A stretch of 64,000 bases of DNA from Verrucomicrobiota bacterium (GCA_014860005.1 JACZKP010000003.1:35415-99414); one strand, 5' to 3'. Shown: positions 24,830 to 35,178, numbered from the stretch's first letter. The notes: generated by a model not told the origin, from the letters alone. Numbers and translations: made by a program.

Positions 24830-26026
24830 TCACAGCCCGCCAACCCGGACGACGCGCGGCCCCCGGCTAAGGGGTTGAGGAACTCCGGGCACCTTGTATG
24901 CGCTGAACTCTCCACCTGCTACGAGTAATCCGTTAGGCGCGACCGCAAGCGCTCGCACAGTGTTGTCTGCTCCAAGCTGTGAAACCTGCGCCTCTGGCCC
25001 GGGTCGGAACAGATCATCTAAGGTCCCGTTGCTGCCGTGTAAGCGAGCAATGTGGTTGCCTTTGACCGATGTAAACTGACCGGCGATGAGGACCTGGCCG
25101 TTGAGTTGAACGGCGACGGAATAAACTGTCGGGTCTGTACCGCCAACTGCGCTTTGCGGATCGAAGCCGGTGTCCAAATTACCATCCGCGTTCATACGCG
25201 CAATGCGGTTGCGCGAAAAAGTACCGACGAATGTGAAGTTGCCACCGATGACGACTCTGTTGTCCTTATCCGAAGCGACTGACCGAATCGGGCCGTTGGG
25301 CGTGCTTGGATTGAAGGTGTTGTCCAAGCCACCACTGGCAGTGAGCCGGGCAATTCGGTTGCGGCCACTGCCGGCCACAGTCGTGAAGTCGCCTCCAATC
25401 AGGATCAGGTTGTTCGGCTGCAATGCAATCGAATACACCACCGGAGCCGCGCCGCCGGTTACGTTGGGATTGAACCCGGTATCCGGGCTGCCATCGGCAT
25501 TGAGCCGCGCAATTTGATTGCGCGTCTGCCCGGCGACGGTCGTGAACGCGCCACCCAAGATGATCTTTCCATCTGCCGGTTGCGCGACAATTGAAAGAAC
25601 CGTGGGCGTCGTTCCGCCACTGACGCCGGGATTGAAAGTGTCCATCAAACCACCGCTGTCGAAACGCGCAATCCGGTGACGTGTAAAGCCACTCACACTC
25701 GTAAACGTGCCGCCGATGAGCACTTTGCCATCCGATTGCACGGCGATGGTATGGACCGTCCCATTCGCGCCCGAACCCGGGTTGAAGCCGGTGTCCAGAG
25801 TGCCATTGACGTTGAGCCGGGCAATCCGGTTGCGGCCATTACTGCCCACCATGGTGAAGTCGCCGCCGATGAGCACCTTGCCGTCGGGTTGCACGGCCAC
25901 CGCCCGCACCGTGCCGTTGGGCGCGTCCGGGGTAAAGGTTGTGTCCAGTGTTCCCGGGCGGAAGCCGCCAGTCACCAATGGAAGCAAGTTAGCCGCTGCG
26001 AAAATTGCGAGTGGATTGGTCTTCAT
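24830..26026 (-). CDS. Exported delta-60 repeat beta-propeller protein
   Basis: Starting at ATG 26026 (MKTNPLAIFAAANLLPLVTG) it has 398 residues and a short signal peptide. The body is about seven delta-60 repeats of 50-56 residues with the core VAVQPDGKVLIGGDFTxVxGxxRNRIARLNxxGxLDTGFNP. The family name comes from the period of the repeat; such proteins are extracellular or outer-membrane linked. Unlike its neighbours it lacks the F[FY]R C-terminal module and ends GPRVVRVGGL. The region 26027-26254 holds the divergent promoters and no gene I can support. Confidence 0.87.
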   Translation of the reverse strand: MKTNPLAIFAAANLLPLVTGGFRPGTLDTTFTPDAPNGTVRAVAVQPDGKVLIGGDFTMVGSNGRNRIARLNVNGTLDTGFNPGSGANGTVHTIAVQSDGKVLIGGTFTSVSGFTRHRIARFDSGGLMDTFNPGVSGGTTPTVLSIVAQPADGKIILGGAFTTVAGQTRNQIARLNADGSPDTGFNPNVTGGAAPVVYSIALQPNNLILIGGDFTTVAGSGRNRIARLTASGGLDNTFNPSTPNGPIRSVASDKDNRVVIGGNFTFVGTFSRNRIARMNADGNLDTGFDPQSAVGGTDPTVYSVAVQLNGQVLIAGQFTSVKGNHIARLHGSNGTLDDLFRPGPEAQVSQLGADNTVRALAVAPNGLLVAGGEFSAYKVPGVPQPLSRGPRVVRVGGL

Positions 26027-26254
26027 AGTTAGCAGATTACGCAACCCCCTTGGCGAGTTCTTTCTCTTACCTGCCCTCCACTCCCAACCGCAACGCCAAA
26101 GCGCCTTTCGCCGTACAGGCTTGGGTCGCTCGGACTCTAATCCACGGACGTTTTGACTTCCACTGAAATTTATTCACAACTCACAACCGGAAGGCGAACT
26201 CCTCGAACTCCTTTGCTTCGCTCCGGTTGGCGGGCTATGCTGGCTCTGTCCCGA

Positions 26255-28489
26255 ATGAAACACGCGGCCCTTTACCTGTTCGCACCTATGCTGGCGCTGG
26301 CTTTGGCGTCGTGCATAAGAAAACCGGATCAACCCCAAACCAACTCCATCGTGACCACCAACGCGACCCCCACAGTCCACTCGCACACCAACCGTCTCGC
26401 CCACGAAAAATCCCCCTACCTTCTCCAGCACGCGCACAATCCCGTGGACTGGTATGCGTGGGGCGAGGAGGCCTTCGCCAAGGCGAGCGCGGAGAACAAA
26501 CCCATTTTCCTGAGCATCGGTTACTCAACGTGTCATTGGTGTCACGTCATGGAGCGCGAATCGTTCGAGGACGAGAAGATCGGCGCGTTCCTCAACGAAC
26601 ATTTCGTGAGCATCAAAGTGGACCGCGAAGAGCGACCGGACGTGGACAAAATCTACATGGCGTTCGTGCAATCAACAACTGGCTCGGGCGGCTGGCCGTT
26701 GAACGTCTTTCTCACGCCGGATCGCAAGCCGTTTTTCGGCGGAACCTACTTTCCGCCGGATGACCGTTACGGGCGCGGCAGCTTTCTGTCGGTGCTCGAG
26801 CAAATCGTGAAGGTGTGGCTGGAACGCCACGGCGAAGTCACTGCCTCCGCCGATGAAATCCACGCCCGCCTCGAGGCCGCCACGGGCAGGGTCGCCGCGT
26901 CAAATGTGGCGCTGACGCCGGAGGTGTTGCGCCGGGCGGGCGCGATGTTCAAGGACGCGTACGACCCGCGCCACGGCGGTTTCGGGAGCGCGCCAAAATT
27001 TCCCCAGCCCAGCCAGCCCGCGTTCCTGCTGCGCTATGCGAAACGATTCAAGGACGCCGAGGCCGCGCGCATGGTGCTGCACACCTGCGAGCGGATGGCG
27101 GCGGGCGGCATTCACGATCAACTCGGCGGCGGGTTTGCACGGTATTCCGTGGACGCGGAGTGGCTCGTGCCACACTTCGAGAAAATGCTCTACGACAACG
27201 CGCAGCTCACCCAGCTCTATCTCGATGCGCATCTCGTGAGCAGCGAAACACGGAGTGATGGAGTGATGGAGAAATCGAGTGATGAAAGAAACAGCCCTCC
27301 AGCACTCCAACACTCCAGCACTCCTTTTGCCTCCGTCGCCGGCAACATTCTGGCTTACGTTCTTCGCGACATGACGCATCCCGAGGGGGGATTCTACTCC
27401 GCCGAAGACGCGGACAGCGAAGGGCACGAAGGCAAGTTCTACTGCTGGACACACGAGGAGTTGTCGAAGCTGCTCTCGCCGGAGGAATTCAATGTGGCTG
27501 CGGCTTACTTTGGCATTACGAAGGAGGGAAACTTCGTTGATCACAGCCATCCCACGCCGCTGGCGGGACAGAATGTGTTGAGCATCGTGAATCCCGAAGT
27601 GACGACTGCCGACCGGCCGTTGCTTGAGGCGGCAATGCAGAAGCTGCGCGCGCTCCGTGCCAAACGCATTCGCCCGCACCTCGACGACAAAATCCTCGCC
27701 TCTTGGAACGGCCTGATGCTCGGCGCGTTCGCGCGGGCCTACGCGGTGCTGGGCGATGAAACCTATCGCAATGCGGCGGAAAAGAACGTGGCCTTCATTC
27801 AGGCGAAGCTTTGGGACGGAAAAGCGAAGACACTCTACCACCGCTGGCGCGACGGGGAGCGCGACAACGTGCAGTTGCTCGAAGCCTACGCCTTTCTGCT
27901 CGATGGGGTGATTCAACTGTACGAAGCCACAGTGGAAGCCAAGCACCTCGATTTTGCCATCGTGCTCGCGGAGGTCATGATCGCGAAATTTCACGATTCA
28001 GAGAACGGCGGCTTGTGGCAGACCGCCGCCGACGCCACGGATCTCATCCTAAGAGTGAAGGATGATTACGATGGCGCCGAGCCTTCCGGAAACTCCGTCG
28101 CCACGCTCGCTCTGTTGAAACTGGCCGCCATCACGGGCCGCGCGGATTTTCGCACGCTGGCGGAAGCCACCTTGCGTATGTTTGCCACGCGTCTGGAGAA
28201 AATTCCGCAAGCCGTGCCTTACATGCTGCACGCGCTGGATTTCTGGCTGGAAGAACCGCACCGCGTTGTTATGGCCGGCGATCCCCACTCCGCCAAAGCC
28301 CACGACCTGATCCACGCCGCGCACGCGGTCTATCAACCAAACAAAGTGGTTCTGGGCAACTCCGGCGCCGTCGAGGAATTCGCCAAATCCCTGCCCGCGC
28401 AAGACGGCCCGGTGGTTTATCTCTGCACGGGCAATGCCTGTCAGCCGCCGACCGACAAGCCGGCAATGATTCAGGAAATGTTGCGGTGA
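26255..28489 (+). CDS. YyaL/DUF255 thioredoxin-domain lipoprotein
   Basis: The ATG at 26255 starts [20 protein letters not shown], a lipoprotein signal with lipobox LASC; the frame upstream to 26153 is not needed. The 744-residue protein is a DUF255/spermatogenesis-associated-protein-20 relative: [25 protein letters not shown], the thioredoxin-like [20 protein letters not shown] with CxxC, then [24 protein letters not shown], and an (alpha/alpha) barrel with [52 protein letters not shown] and [17 protein letters not shown]. Its reaction is unknown. Around residues 331-357 a 25-residue stretch unlike the family comes from a palindromic repeat. Fusion to a lipid anchor places it in the envelope. 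Confidence 0.88.
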   Translation: MKHAALYLFAPMLALALASCIRKPDQPQTNSIVTTNATPTVHSHTNRLAHEKSPYLLQHAHNPVDWYAWGEEAFAKASAENKPIFLSIGYSTCHWCHVMERESFEDEKIGAFLNEHFVSIKVDREERPDVDKIYMAFVQSTTGSGGWPLNVFLTPDRKPFFGGTYFPPDDRYGRGSFLSVLEQIVKVWLERHGEVTASADEIHARLEAATGRVAASNVALTPEVLRRAGAMFKDAYDPRHGGFGSAPKFPQPSQPAFLLRYAKRFKDAEAARMVLHTCERMAAGGIHDQLGGGFARYSVDAEWLVPHFEKMLYDNAQLTQLYLDAHLVSSETRSDGVMEKSSDERNSPPALQHSSTPFASVAGNILAYVLRDMTHPEGGFYSAEDADSEGHEGKFYCWTHEELSKLLSPEEFNVAAAYFGITKEGNFVDHSHPTPLAGQNVLSIVNPEVTTADRPLLEAAMQKLRALRAKRIRPHLDDKILASWNGLMLGAFARAYAVLGDETYRNAAEKNVAFIQAKLWDGKAKTLYHRWRDGERDNVQLLEAYAFLLDGVIQLYEATVEAKHLDFAIVLAEVMIAKFHDSENGGLWQTAADATDLILRVKDDYDGAEPSGNSVATLALLKLAAITGRADFRTLAEATLRMFATRLEKIPQAVPYMLHALDFWLEEPHRVVMAGDPHSAKAHDLIHAAHAVYQPNKVVLGNSGAVEEFAKSLPAQDGPVVYLCTGNACQPPTDKPAMIQEMLR
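27250..27327. repeat. In-frame palindromic repeat, GGAGTGATGGAGTGATGGAG type
   Basis: The left side has two iterations of GGAGTGAT and the right side three of CACTCCA, making an imperfect inverted repeat of about 20 bp per arm. It lies inside the DUF255 gene without breaking the frame and encodes [12 protein letters not shown] and [11 protein letters not shown]. Related text (HSITPSLHHS in the opposite frame) is a form I recall from intergenic repeats of this group. Confidence 0.65.
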
Positions 28490-28539
28490 TCACTCATGGA
28501 TGCGGCAGAACATCGCTCTGACTCCGGCTTGGCCACGCA

Positions 28540-29169
28540 TCAGTCCAGCCGTGCCAGGCCGCGTTGAATGGCCGTGGTGGCGGCTTGTGTGCGATCCGCC
28601 ACCTCCAGTTTTTCCAGAATCATCTTTACGTGATTCTTCACCGTGTTCTCCGCCAGGTTTAGTGTGCTGGCAATTTCCTTGTTGCTCTGGCCTTTCACGA
28701 TCAATTGAAGCACGTCCAACTCGCGCGGCGAAAGGCCGGGCGCGGCGCGGCGTTGGGCCAGTCGTGCGGTAATGTCCGCCGGCAAGCGGTAGGTACCGGC
28801 ATGGACGGCGCGAATGGTTTCCAGCAACGGCTCACCGTCGGTGTTCTTGAGCAGATAACCGGCCGCGCCGGCCTCCAGCGCCCGGCAGATGTCTTCGTCG
28901 TTGTCGTAAGTCGTGAGCACGAGCACACGGGCGGCGGGAAAGCGCTGGCGGATGACCGCCGTGGCTTCAGCGCCACTCAGGCCAGGCATGCGCAAATCCA
29001 TGAGAGTGACGTCGGGTTGATGTTCGGCAAAAGCCTGAATGGCTTCCGCGCCGCCGGCTACTTCGGCCACCACGATCATGTCCGGCTGGACTTCGAGCAG
29101 GCTGCGCAGGCCCATGCGCACGACCAGATGATCGTCCACGAGCAGAATGCGCATCTGGTTTCGTCTCAT
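28540..29169 (-). CDS. NarL/FixJ-type response regulator
   Basis: A 209-residue protein. Receiver domain: MRILLVDDHLVVRMGLRSLL (acidic pair), VTLMDLRMPGLSGAEA (phospho-Asp in LMDLRMP), VLVLTTYDNDEDI (Thr) and GYLLKNT (Lys). C-terminal LuxR-type HTH: GLSPRELDVLQLIVKGQSNKEIASTLNLAENTVKNHVKMIL. The start codon overlaps the stop of the histidine kinase gene, so kinase and regulator are coupled. Targets are unknown. Confidence 0.93.
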   Translation of the reverse strand: MRRNQMRILLVDDHLVVRMGLRSLLEVQPDMIVVAEVAGGAEAIQAFAEHQPDVTLMDLRMPGLSGAEATAVIRQRFPAARVLVLTTYDNDEDICRALEAGAAGYLLKNTDGEPLLETIRAVHAGTYRLPADITARLAQRRAAPGLSPRELDVLQLIVKGQSNKEIASTLNLAENTVKNHVKMILEKLEVADRTQAATTAIQRGLARLD

Positions 29170-31289
29170 GCGGAGAGGGAAACGCTGACGGTGACCGCCG
29201 TCCCGCGTCCGGGCTGGGTATCGAGTTCGAGTTGTGCGCCAATCTGCGCGGCGCGTTCCTGGATGCCCCGCCAGCCGAAATGCCCGTTGCCATTGGACTT
29301 CAATCGCTCCGGGTCAAAGCCCACCCCATCGTCGGCGATGAGCAATTGCACCCGCCCCGGTTCGTGACTCAAGGTCAGGTGAATGTTTCGTGGACGCGCG
29401 TGACGCACGGCGTTGACCAGGCATTCCTGACCGATGCGCAACAAATTGGTTTCAACGGCTTCCGGCAGGCTTATTGCCGGACGCTGGACTTCACAATGCA
29501 GTTCGATGCCCGTCCCGACGGTGATGTGGCGCGCCAGCTCGGGCAAGGCGTCGGATAAACCGCCACGCTCAAGCTCCTGCGCCCGCAGGTTCATCAGGGA
29601 GCGCCGCAACCCCTCGCGGCCGTAGCGGACCATTTCACGCGCGGTGTCCAGTTGCACGCGGGCGGCATTCTCCTCCTGCGGCAGGCGCGTGCTCAGGGCG
29701 TCAAGCTGAAAGCCGAGGCCGGAAAAGCTCTGGGCCAGGGTATCGTGCATCTCGCGCGCCATGCGGTGACGTTCTTCGAGCACCGCCTCGCGCTGAACTT
29801 TTTCGAGAATGACCGCCGCCTGTTTTGCCACGCGCCGCCGGAGCATCACCACCCAGCCGCTCGCCACCAGCGCCACGCCCAGCAAAACTCCGAGCACGAG
29901 CACGAAACGTTGCGTCGAGAAGCCCGACGGGGCGGAGAGCACGGTGATGTCCGCGGGAGAACGCAGCAACAATTCCATCTCCAGTGGATGAGCGCGAAAG
30001 CGCGGGCCTGAGAAATTGGAATCGTCCACGCGGCAAACACCGGTGAGCCGCAGGATGCTCCCGTGGCGCAGGGGCGGGGGCGATTGCGGCAGCCGCGCGC
30101 GAAAGACCGTGTCGCCCTCGCCCCGTGAGATAACGTCCCGCTCTGCTGGGTCGGATGCCCCATTCTGCACATTTATCTCACGGGGCGAGCCCATGACCAG
30201 CACCGACTCCTCGCCGCCTTTCAACACATCGAGCAACCTGGCCTCAAGCGTCACCAGGTTCGCGTCGTTCGTGCCTTGTAGCACTTCGGCCACTGAACTG
30301 ACAACCGGTTCGGGGGGCGATTCCCTTCCGACAACGCGGAAATCCGCATCCTCCAGGAACGCACCGAAACGTCCCATCGCCGGAAATCCCACCGCCTCGA
30401 CCAGGTCGCCAGCGGCCACGATATTGGTCTGCGGGGTTCGTATCAGCAACCCGTCGGTGGCATCACGCAAGAACAGCGCCTCGCCCGGTTGCTGGTGGGT
30501 CACGGTTCCGCGGACTCGAACGCGATGCCCAGCAATGCCGTCGAGGTTGAACCGGAGCAGTGAACCGGTCGCAACGAGCGGCTGATTGAAAGGGTCTGCC
30601 GGCGGCGACACTTCGACACGCAAATCGCCCGGCCGGCTGACGAGGATGGTTGGGGAACGCAACTGCCGGCGCGTATTGATGTAGCCGGCGGCCAGCCCCG
30701 TCACGCGCGCGCGCGCGTCCACCATTGATGGCAGGTTGGTCATGCCGGGCACCACCAACTCGACGTCCAGCTTGCGCGGTCCCAGGGCGACCTTCAGCAA
30801 CATGCACTGGCGACGTTCATGCCACGCGACCGAACGGACGATGCCGGAGATTTGAACGCGCTCATAGTGGAAGCGGCCGGAGAGCAACTCGTCATAAGTC
30901 ACCGTAACCGGATGAGGCAACTCGGCCCGGCCGAGCCGTTTCACTTTGGCGGACATGACGCCGGATAGGAAGAGGCCGGGGTAGCTCAAACCCTCGATGA
31001 GCACTTCCTCTCCGGGTGTGAGCGAAAAGACATCCTGATCGCTGTGCGTCAGAAACGTGCCGCCCGTTTCATCCTGGACGAAAACCGAGGCGCCGGGATT
31101 GCGCGCCGTGACCACGCCACGCAGCCGCACCGGAATCTGGTTGGCCGCTTCCGCCGCCGACAGCGAGCGGAGCTGCGCTGCGTTGGTCAGAATCAACGGG
31201 GCGGTCTGCGCCGGCACGTCGGCCAGCGACCAGACTGTGCCCAAGGCGATCAGCCAGCGACCAGACCAGGAATGCCATCGCTTGCGCAT
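29166..31289 (-). CDS. Membrane histidine kinase, HisKA_3 type
   Basis: With ATG 31289 the protein has 707 residues. A signal-anchor (WLIALGTVWSLADVPAQ) is followed by a large periplasmic sensor part with repeated OB-like modules (IPVRLRGVVTARNPGASVFVQDETGGTF and HRVRVRGTVTHQQPGEALFLRDATDGLLI). A transmembrane segment (RFVLVLGVLLGVALVASGWVVML) leads to the dimerisation box EERHRMAREMHDTLAQSFSGLGFQL with the phospho-His, and to a HATPase domain (LRIGQECLVNAVRHARP, LLIADDGVGFD, GHFGWRGIQERA). The sensor contains an in-frame palindromic insertion (NVQNGASDPAERDV region). It pairs with the regulator downstream. Confidence 0.92.
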   Translation of the reverse strand: MRKRWHSWSGRWLIALGTVWSLADVPAQTAPLILTNAAQLRSLSAAEAANQIPVRLRGVVTARNPGASVFVQDETGGTFLTHSDQDVFSLTPGEEVLIEGLSYPGLFLSGVMSAKVKRLGRAELPHPVTVTYDELLSGRFHYERVQISGIVRSVAWHERRQCMLLKVALGPRKLDVELVVPGMTNLPSMVDARARVTGLAAGYINTRRQLRSPTILVSRPGDLRVEVSPPADPFNQPLVATGSLLRFNLDGIAGHRVRVRGTVTHQQPGEALFLRDATDGLLIRTPQTNIVAAGDLVEAVGFPAMGRFGAFLEDADFRVVGRESPPEPVVSSVAEVLQGTNDANLVTLEARLLDVLKGGEESVLVMGSPREINVQNGASDPAERDVISRGEGDTVFRARLPQSPPPLRHGSILRLTGVCRVDDSNFSGPRFRAHPLEMELLLRSPADITVLSAPSGFSTQRFVLVLGVLLGVALVASGWVVMLRRRVAKQAAVILEKVQREAVLEERHRMAREMHDTLAQSFSGLGFQLDALSTRLPQEENAARVQLDTAREMVRYGREGLRRSLMNLRAQELERGGLSDALPELARHITVGTGIELHCEVQRPAISLPEAVETNLLRIGQECLVNAVRHARPRNIHLTLSHEPGRVQLLIADDGVGFDPERLKSNGNGHFGWRGIQERAAQIGAQLELDTQPGRGTAVTVSVSLSA
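30117..30189. repeat. Palindromic element with CTCGCCCCGTGAGATAA arms, inside the kinase gene
   Basis: CTCGCCCCGTGAGATAA at 30117-30133 and its exact complement at 30173-30189 enclose a 39-base loop, a perfect 17-bp inverted repeat. In the kinase frame it encodes SPREI at one end and ISRGE at the other. The same arms occur at 47840-47904 and 48940-49004 with a different, shorter loop. Confidence 0.85.
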
Positions 31290-31414
31290 GTTCAACTAAG
31301 GCAGTATAGGTTTTTTGGGCGAAGTGACACTAGCTCGAAAGAGCTATAGACGAACGCGAAATCCAGGCGGTAAACTCCGCGCTCAATTGTCGGTTCGCAA
31401 CCGACCCAGTGTTT

Positions 31415-32161
31415 ATGACGCGCATCCAGCCATCTCGCATCGGGCGAACGGGAATCCAAGAGAGATTCCGCAGAGCTTTCACTTTGATTGAATTGCTGGT
31501 CGTCATCGCCATCATCGCCATTCTGGCGGCCATGCTCCTGCCCGCGCTTTCCAAGGCCAAGGACAAGGCCCGCCGCACGAGTTGTCTGAACAACCTGCAT
31601 CAGCTCGGGCTTGGCGGACACATGTACGCCAGTGATAACGGCGACAAATTGCCCACCGTTTACAAGACGGCGTCTTCCTTCACCACTTATTGGGTTCGCG
31701 ACGGCAATTATTACAATCTCGGTTTGTTGTTTGAGCACAAGTACGTCACCACGCCGCACTCTTTCTATTGTCTGTCCCGGACAGTGCGTCCAAACGAGGT
31801 CCTGGCCTACGACGGCCCCGGCAATATCTGGACCAACACGCGCGTGCGCTGCTCCTATCCCGCCCGGCTTGGAGAAGCGGACGGCCTGCCCATGACCGGC
31901 GCGACCCACCAGTGGAAACTCCAGGACTACGTCAAAAAGGTCATCTACAGTGACTTTGTGGGCGTGGTGGGATTTCAGGGCGGTGGCATTACTGAGGGAC
32001 ACATTTATCCTGTGCATGAAGGGCGCGGCTACAACCGATTGTTCGGGGATGGCTCCGTCCGATGGACCAAACCGGGCCCGCTCACCAAATTGATCAGTGC
32101 CGCCACGCCCAGCCCGGTGCGTCAAATGCAATACTTCCAGGAATTGGATATTCTCCCCTGA
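31415..32161 (+). CDS. Pseudopilin-like protein with N-terminal methylation site
   Basis: An ATG at 31415 ([15 protein letters not shown]) gives 248 residues; a GTG two codons earlier is possible. The type IV pilin-like leader ends [20 protein letters not shown] with the Glu at position +5 after the predicted cleavage, followed by [20 protein letters not shown]. The body has [24 protein letters not shown] and a late [17 protein letters not shown], the usual ending of the verrucomicrobial and planctomycete DUF1559-like group. These proteins are processed by a prepilin peptidase; their role in secretion or surface assembly is unclear. A large exported protein follows 36 bp downstream. Confidence 0.88.
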   Translation: MTRIQPSRIGRTGIQERFRRAFTLIELLVVIAIIAILAAMLLPALSKAKDKARRTSCLNNLHQLGLGGHMYASDNGDKLPTVYKTASSFTTYWVRDGNYYNLGLLFEHKYVTTPHSFYCLSRTVRPNEVLAYDGPGNIWTNTRVRCSYPARLGEADGLPMTGATHQWKLQDYVKKVIYSDFVGVVGFQGGGITEGHIYPVHEGRGYNRLFGDGSVRWTKPGPLTKLISAATPSPVRQMQYFQELDILP

Positions 32162-32197
32162 CCTTTCAAACAAAACCTCAACCCGCATCATCACCCT

Positions 32198-35059
32198 ATG
32201 CAAACTGCAATCCGCACCGTAATTCTCACGCTGGCGTTCTGCGCTGCGTGGTTCACCTCAACCATTTCGGCCCGAGCGGCCATCGAATCGAACTTCGACG
32301 ATCAGGTTTATCCCGGTGAGGCCGGTAACGGCTGGGTCGGCGGCTGGCAACATTCTGTCGGCACACCCGTGACTCAGACCGATAATCCGCTGGACGGCGC
32401 GACGCCCTATATCCGGCTCGATGCGACCGGCGCCGCCACGCGCAATTTCATGCGGCAATTCGAATCCGGCGGAGGCGTGAATCCCGCCGCGCCCTACTAT
32501 GTCCGGTGGAAATTCCGCCTGATTGATGTCGAATTTGAAGCCAACTTCACCGTGTTCAATGACAGGGCGCATTTCTTTGGACGCAGTGCTCCCCGCCTTG
32601 CTGCGAGCACGGACGCCTCGATCAACTGGTCCATTATGGCCACTGGAGATGCTCATGCCACTGGCGCCTCAGCCGGAAAGACTTTTTGGATTTTCGACAA
32701 TGTGGAAGGCAACGGCACCTTCAATCTGGCGAATCACGTGGATACTTTGGTTCCCCTGGTGCCCGGCGACATTTACGCGTTCGAGGTGTTGGTGGACCCG
32801 CAACAACTAAGCTACACGGTCGCGATCACGAATGAGACCAGCAGCGCCTCGTTTCGAAGCGGCGCACCGCACCGTTTCCGTAATCTGTCGGCCGTCGGCG
32901 AAGCCCACACCCATCTGCATTTTGGCGTTCAGGGCAGCGCAGCCGCCGAGGTGCGGGGGTTTGACTTTGACGCGGTTTCCATCGTGGCCTGGCCCGGTCC
33001 GTTGCTCGAAAACGTGATTCCAAACGCATACGCGATTCACAGCCCCACTGGGGGAATCCACTTTGACATCGTGGCGCTGGACCCCGTGGCGGAAGGAGAC
33101 ATCGGCCTCACTTTGAATGGGTTGGATGTGAGTGCCCAGTTGGTCATTACCGGGCCGGAAACACACCGCAGCGTTTCCTATTCTGATCTCGTTGACGACG
33201 CCGTATATGAGATGACCATCACGGCCACCAACGCTTCGGGCGCACGCAGTTTGACCCGGACGTTTTACACCGCCACCGCTCCGTTTACCCTTTATGATTC
33301 TGAAGGATTTACAAGTGATGTGTTGTATCCGGTCGGTCCGTTGCAGTCAGTCACACACGGCAACGCCACTTGGGAAGCCCTCGCCAGCGAGTCCGCGGAC
33401 ATCGTCAACATCGGCGACCCGCAGGGCAAGGTGCTCGAGCGCCTGAACATGGGCGCCGCCCGGGGCGACTATGTGCATTTTCAGCCGATTTCCTCCGGCA
33501 CCATCATCATCGAATTCGATGCCTGGGTTTCCTTCACTTCGGGGCGGACCTTCGACATTTCCTTGCATCCGCTCGGCTCCAGCACCACGACGATGGCGAG
33601 TTTCGTCGGCTGGGGTGCGGTGGCGGAGCAGTTGGCTTATTATGACAACGCCAACTGGCAACCGGCCGCCAATCTGGAAACCGACTGGCATCACTGCAAG
33701 CTCGTTCACTACCTCAGCGGTCCTGCGGCCGGCCGTTATGACATCCTGGTGAACGACATACCCGTGGCCGAAAAGATTCTCTGGCGCAATGTCGTTCCCG
33801 GCACTCCGCTCAGCCGGGTGCGATATGCGAGCGACGCGAGCGCGCCCGCGCTGCAGTATGGACGGATTGACAACCTGGTGATCATCGCCGCGCCGGAAGA
33901 CCCCAACGCCTTCCCGCCGCCGGCCATCGTCAACTTCAGTCCCGTGGAATACACCGTCATTCGCCCGGAGGAAGGCCTTCAATTTGAAGTCACCTCCGCC
34001 CTCCCGATTACGGCCTCTGACATCACCGTGCTGGTAAACGGCACCGACGTGTCCGATGAACTGACGGTGACCGGGGGCGCGAACCAACTGACCGTATCCT
34101 ACGACGGACTGCTGGCCGGACGGCAGATCGTGGAAATTTCCGCCGTCAACGGAGCCGGCCCGGTGAATGTGACGCGAAGCTTCTATGCCACCGTGGAGCC
34201 GCTCACCATCTTCGATGCCGACGGCTTCAACAGCGAGACCGTCTATCCGCTGGGTTTTCTTCAGGCTATTGAGCACGACGGCAGTATCTGGGCGCCAGCG
34301 GTGAGCCCGTCCGAAATCGTGGACGCGGGCGGCGCGCAAGGCAAGGCGCTGCGCCGGATGCAAATGGGAACGGACCAGGTTGACTATTTGAACTTCCCCC
34401 CCGTCGCCTCGGGCATTCTGACCATTGAGGTGGACGCACGGGCCTCGGTGATCAATGCGCGCACGATGGATTTCTGTCTCATGCAGATCACCGGCGGCAA
34501 CATGGCGAGCTTCCTTGGCTGGGGCACGGTGCTCGATAACTTTGCATACTACAACGTGAACTCCGCGGCATGGATTCCGATGACCCAACCGGGCACGGAT
34601 TGGCATCGCTACACGACGATCAACTATTTAAGCGGGCCGCACGCACGCACCTTTGATCTCAAGGTTGACGGCGTATTGGTCGGCGAGAAACTGCCGTTCC
34701 GCCACGCCACCCCCGCGGAAGGCACCTCCCTGGCCCGCATCCGCGTGGGCGCCATTCGCGGCACGGTGCCCGGCGAATACGGTGAAATTGACAACCTCGT
34801 GTTGACCGTCCATCCACTCCCGATGGCCGACGCCGACCCCGTTTCAATTCTCAATCCGGCCCACACGGGCACAGTGTTTTCGTTCGCCTTCGTAAGCCAG
34901 ACGGGCATCAGCCATGTCGTGGAATACACCGACATGATTGGGTCTAACAACTGGACCACACTGGAAACCATTCCTGGTGACGGCACGCAAAAAACCGTTA
35001 CTCACAACAATCCACCACCGGGAGCGCTCTACTATCGGGTCCGTTCTCACACTCCCTGA
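32198..35059 (+). CDS. Large exported multidomain protein, unknown
   Basis: A 953-residue protein with a signal peptide (TVILTLAFCAAWFTSTISARA, cleavage near residue 27). Residues about 30-260 look like a LamG/concanavalin-type sandwich (FDDQVYPGEAGNGWVGGWQ, then IYAFEVLVDPQQLSYTVAI). After this two long repeats of about 300 residues share VLVNGTDVSDELTVTG, FYATVEPLTIFDADGFNSE, YPLGFLQAIEHDGSIW and SGILTIEVDARASV with counterparts (VSAQLVITG, FYTATAPFTLYDSEGFTSD, YPVGPLQSVTHGNATW, SGTIIIEFDAWVSF). The C-terminal module (SHVVEYTDMIGSNNWTTLE, ending LYYRVRSHTP) matches the others in the window. Carbohydrate binding is a guess. Confidence 0.8.
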   Translation: MQTAIRTVILTLAFCAAWFTSTISARAAIESNFDDQVYPGEAGNGWVGGWQHSVGTPVTQTDNPLDGATPYIRLDATGAATRNFMRQFESGGGVNPAAPYYVRWKFRLIDVEFEANFTVFNDRAHFFGRSAPRLAASTDASINWSIMATGDAHATGASAGKTFWIFDNVEGNGTFNLANHVDTLVPLVPGDIYAFEVLVDPQQLSYTVAITNETSSASFRSGAPHRFRNLSAVGEAHTHLHFGVQGSAAAEVRGFDFDAVSIVAWPGPLLENVIPNAYAIHSPTGGIHFDIVALDPVAEGDIGLTLNGLDVSAQLVITGPETHRSVSYSDLVDDAVYEMTITATNASGARSLTRTFYTATAPFTLYDSEGFTSDVLYPVGPLQSVTHGNATWEALASESADIVNIGDPQGKVLERLNMGAARGDYVHFQPISSGTIIIEFDAWVSFTSGRTFDISLHPLGSSTTTMASFVGWGAVAEQLAYYDNANWQPAANLETDWHHCKLVHYLSGPAAGRYDILVNDIPVAEKILWRNVVPGTPLSRVRYASDASAPALQYGRIDNLVIIAAPEDPNAFPPPAIVNFSPVEYTVIRPEEGLQFEVTSALPITASDITVLVNGTDVSDELTVTGGANQLTVSYDGLLAGRQIVEISAVNGAGPVNVTRSFYATVEPLTIFDADGFNSETVYPLGFLQAIEHDGSIWAPAVSPSEIVDAGGAQGKALRRMQMGTDQVDYLNFPPVASGILTIEVDARASVINARTMDFCLMQITGGNMASFLGWGTVLDNFAYYNVNSAAWIPMTQPGTDWHRYTTINYLSGPHARTFDLKVDGVLVGEKLPFRHATPAEGTSLARIRVGAIRGTVPGEYGEIDNLVLTVHPLPMADADPVSILNPAHTGTVFSFAFVSQTGISHVVEYTDMIGSNNWTTLETIPGDGTQKTVTHNNPPPGALYYRVRSHTP

Positions 35060-35103
35060 CCGGTCGGCGTGATTAAGGGGGCCATCCTGAAAGATCGTTC
35101 ACC

Positions 35104-35133
35104 AGCCGCTGCCGGTAGACACCGGCAGCGGCT
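35104..35133. terminator. Strong GC-rich hairpin after the exported-protein gene
   Basis: AGCCGCTGCCGGT and ACCGGCAGCGGCT form a perfect 13-bp stem around AGAC, 45 bases after the stop codon. No T-tract follows, so it may act as an mRNA end-stabiliser or a repeat rather than a classic terminator. Confidence 0.55.
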
Positions 35134-35178
35134 CAAGAGTCACCGTCACTCGGCGACGGGAGGATTCTCGGGGCGAAT

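Noticed and set aside
22639..24915. LVIVD gene or delta-60 gene repeats as a CRISPR or satellite array
   Set aside because: The periodicity is at protein level (about 43 and 55 codons) and the DNA repeats are diverged; there are no identical short repeats with unique spacers. No CRISPR array was seen in the window.
33347..34606. 419-codon minus-strand ORF opposite the exported protein
   Set aside because: Antisense shadow with His/Val/Arg-rich composition; the plus strand has signal peptide and repeats.
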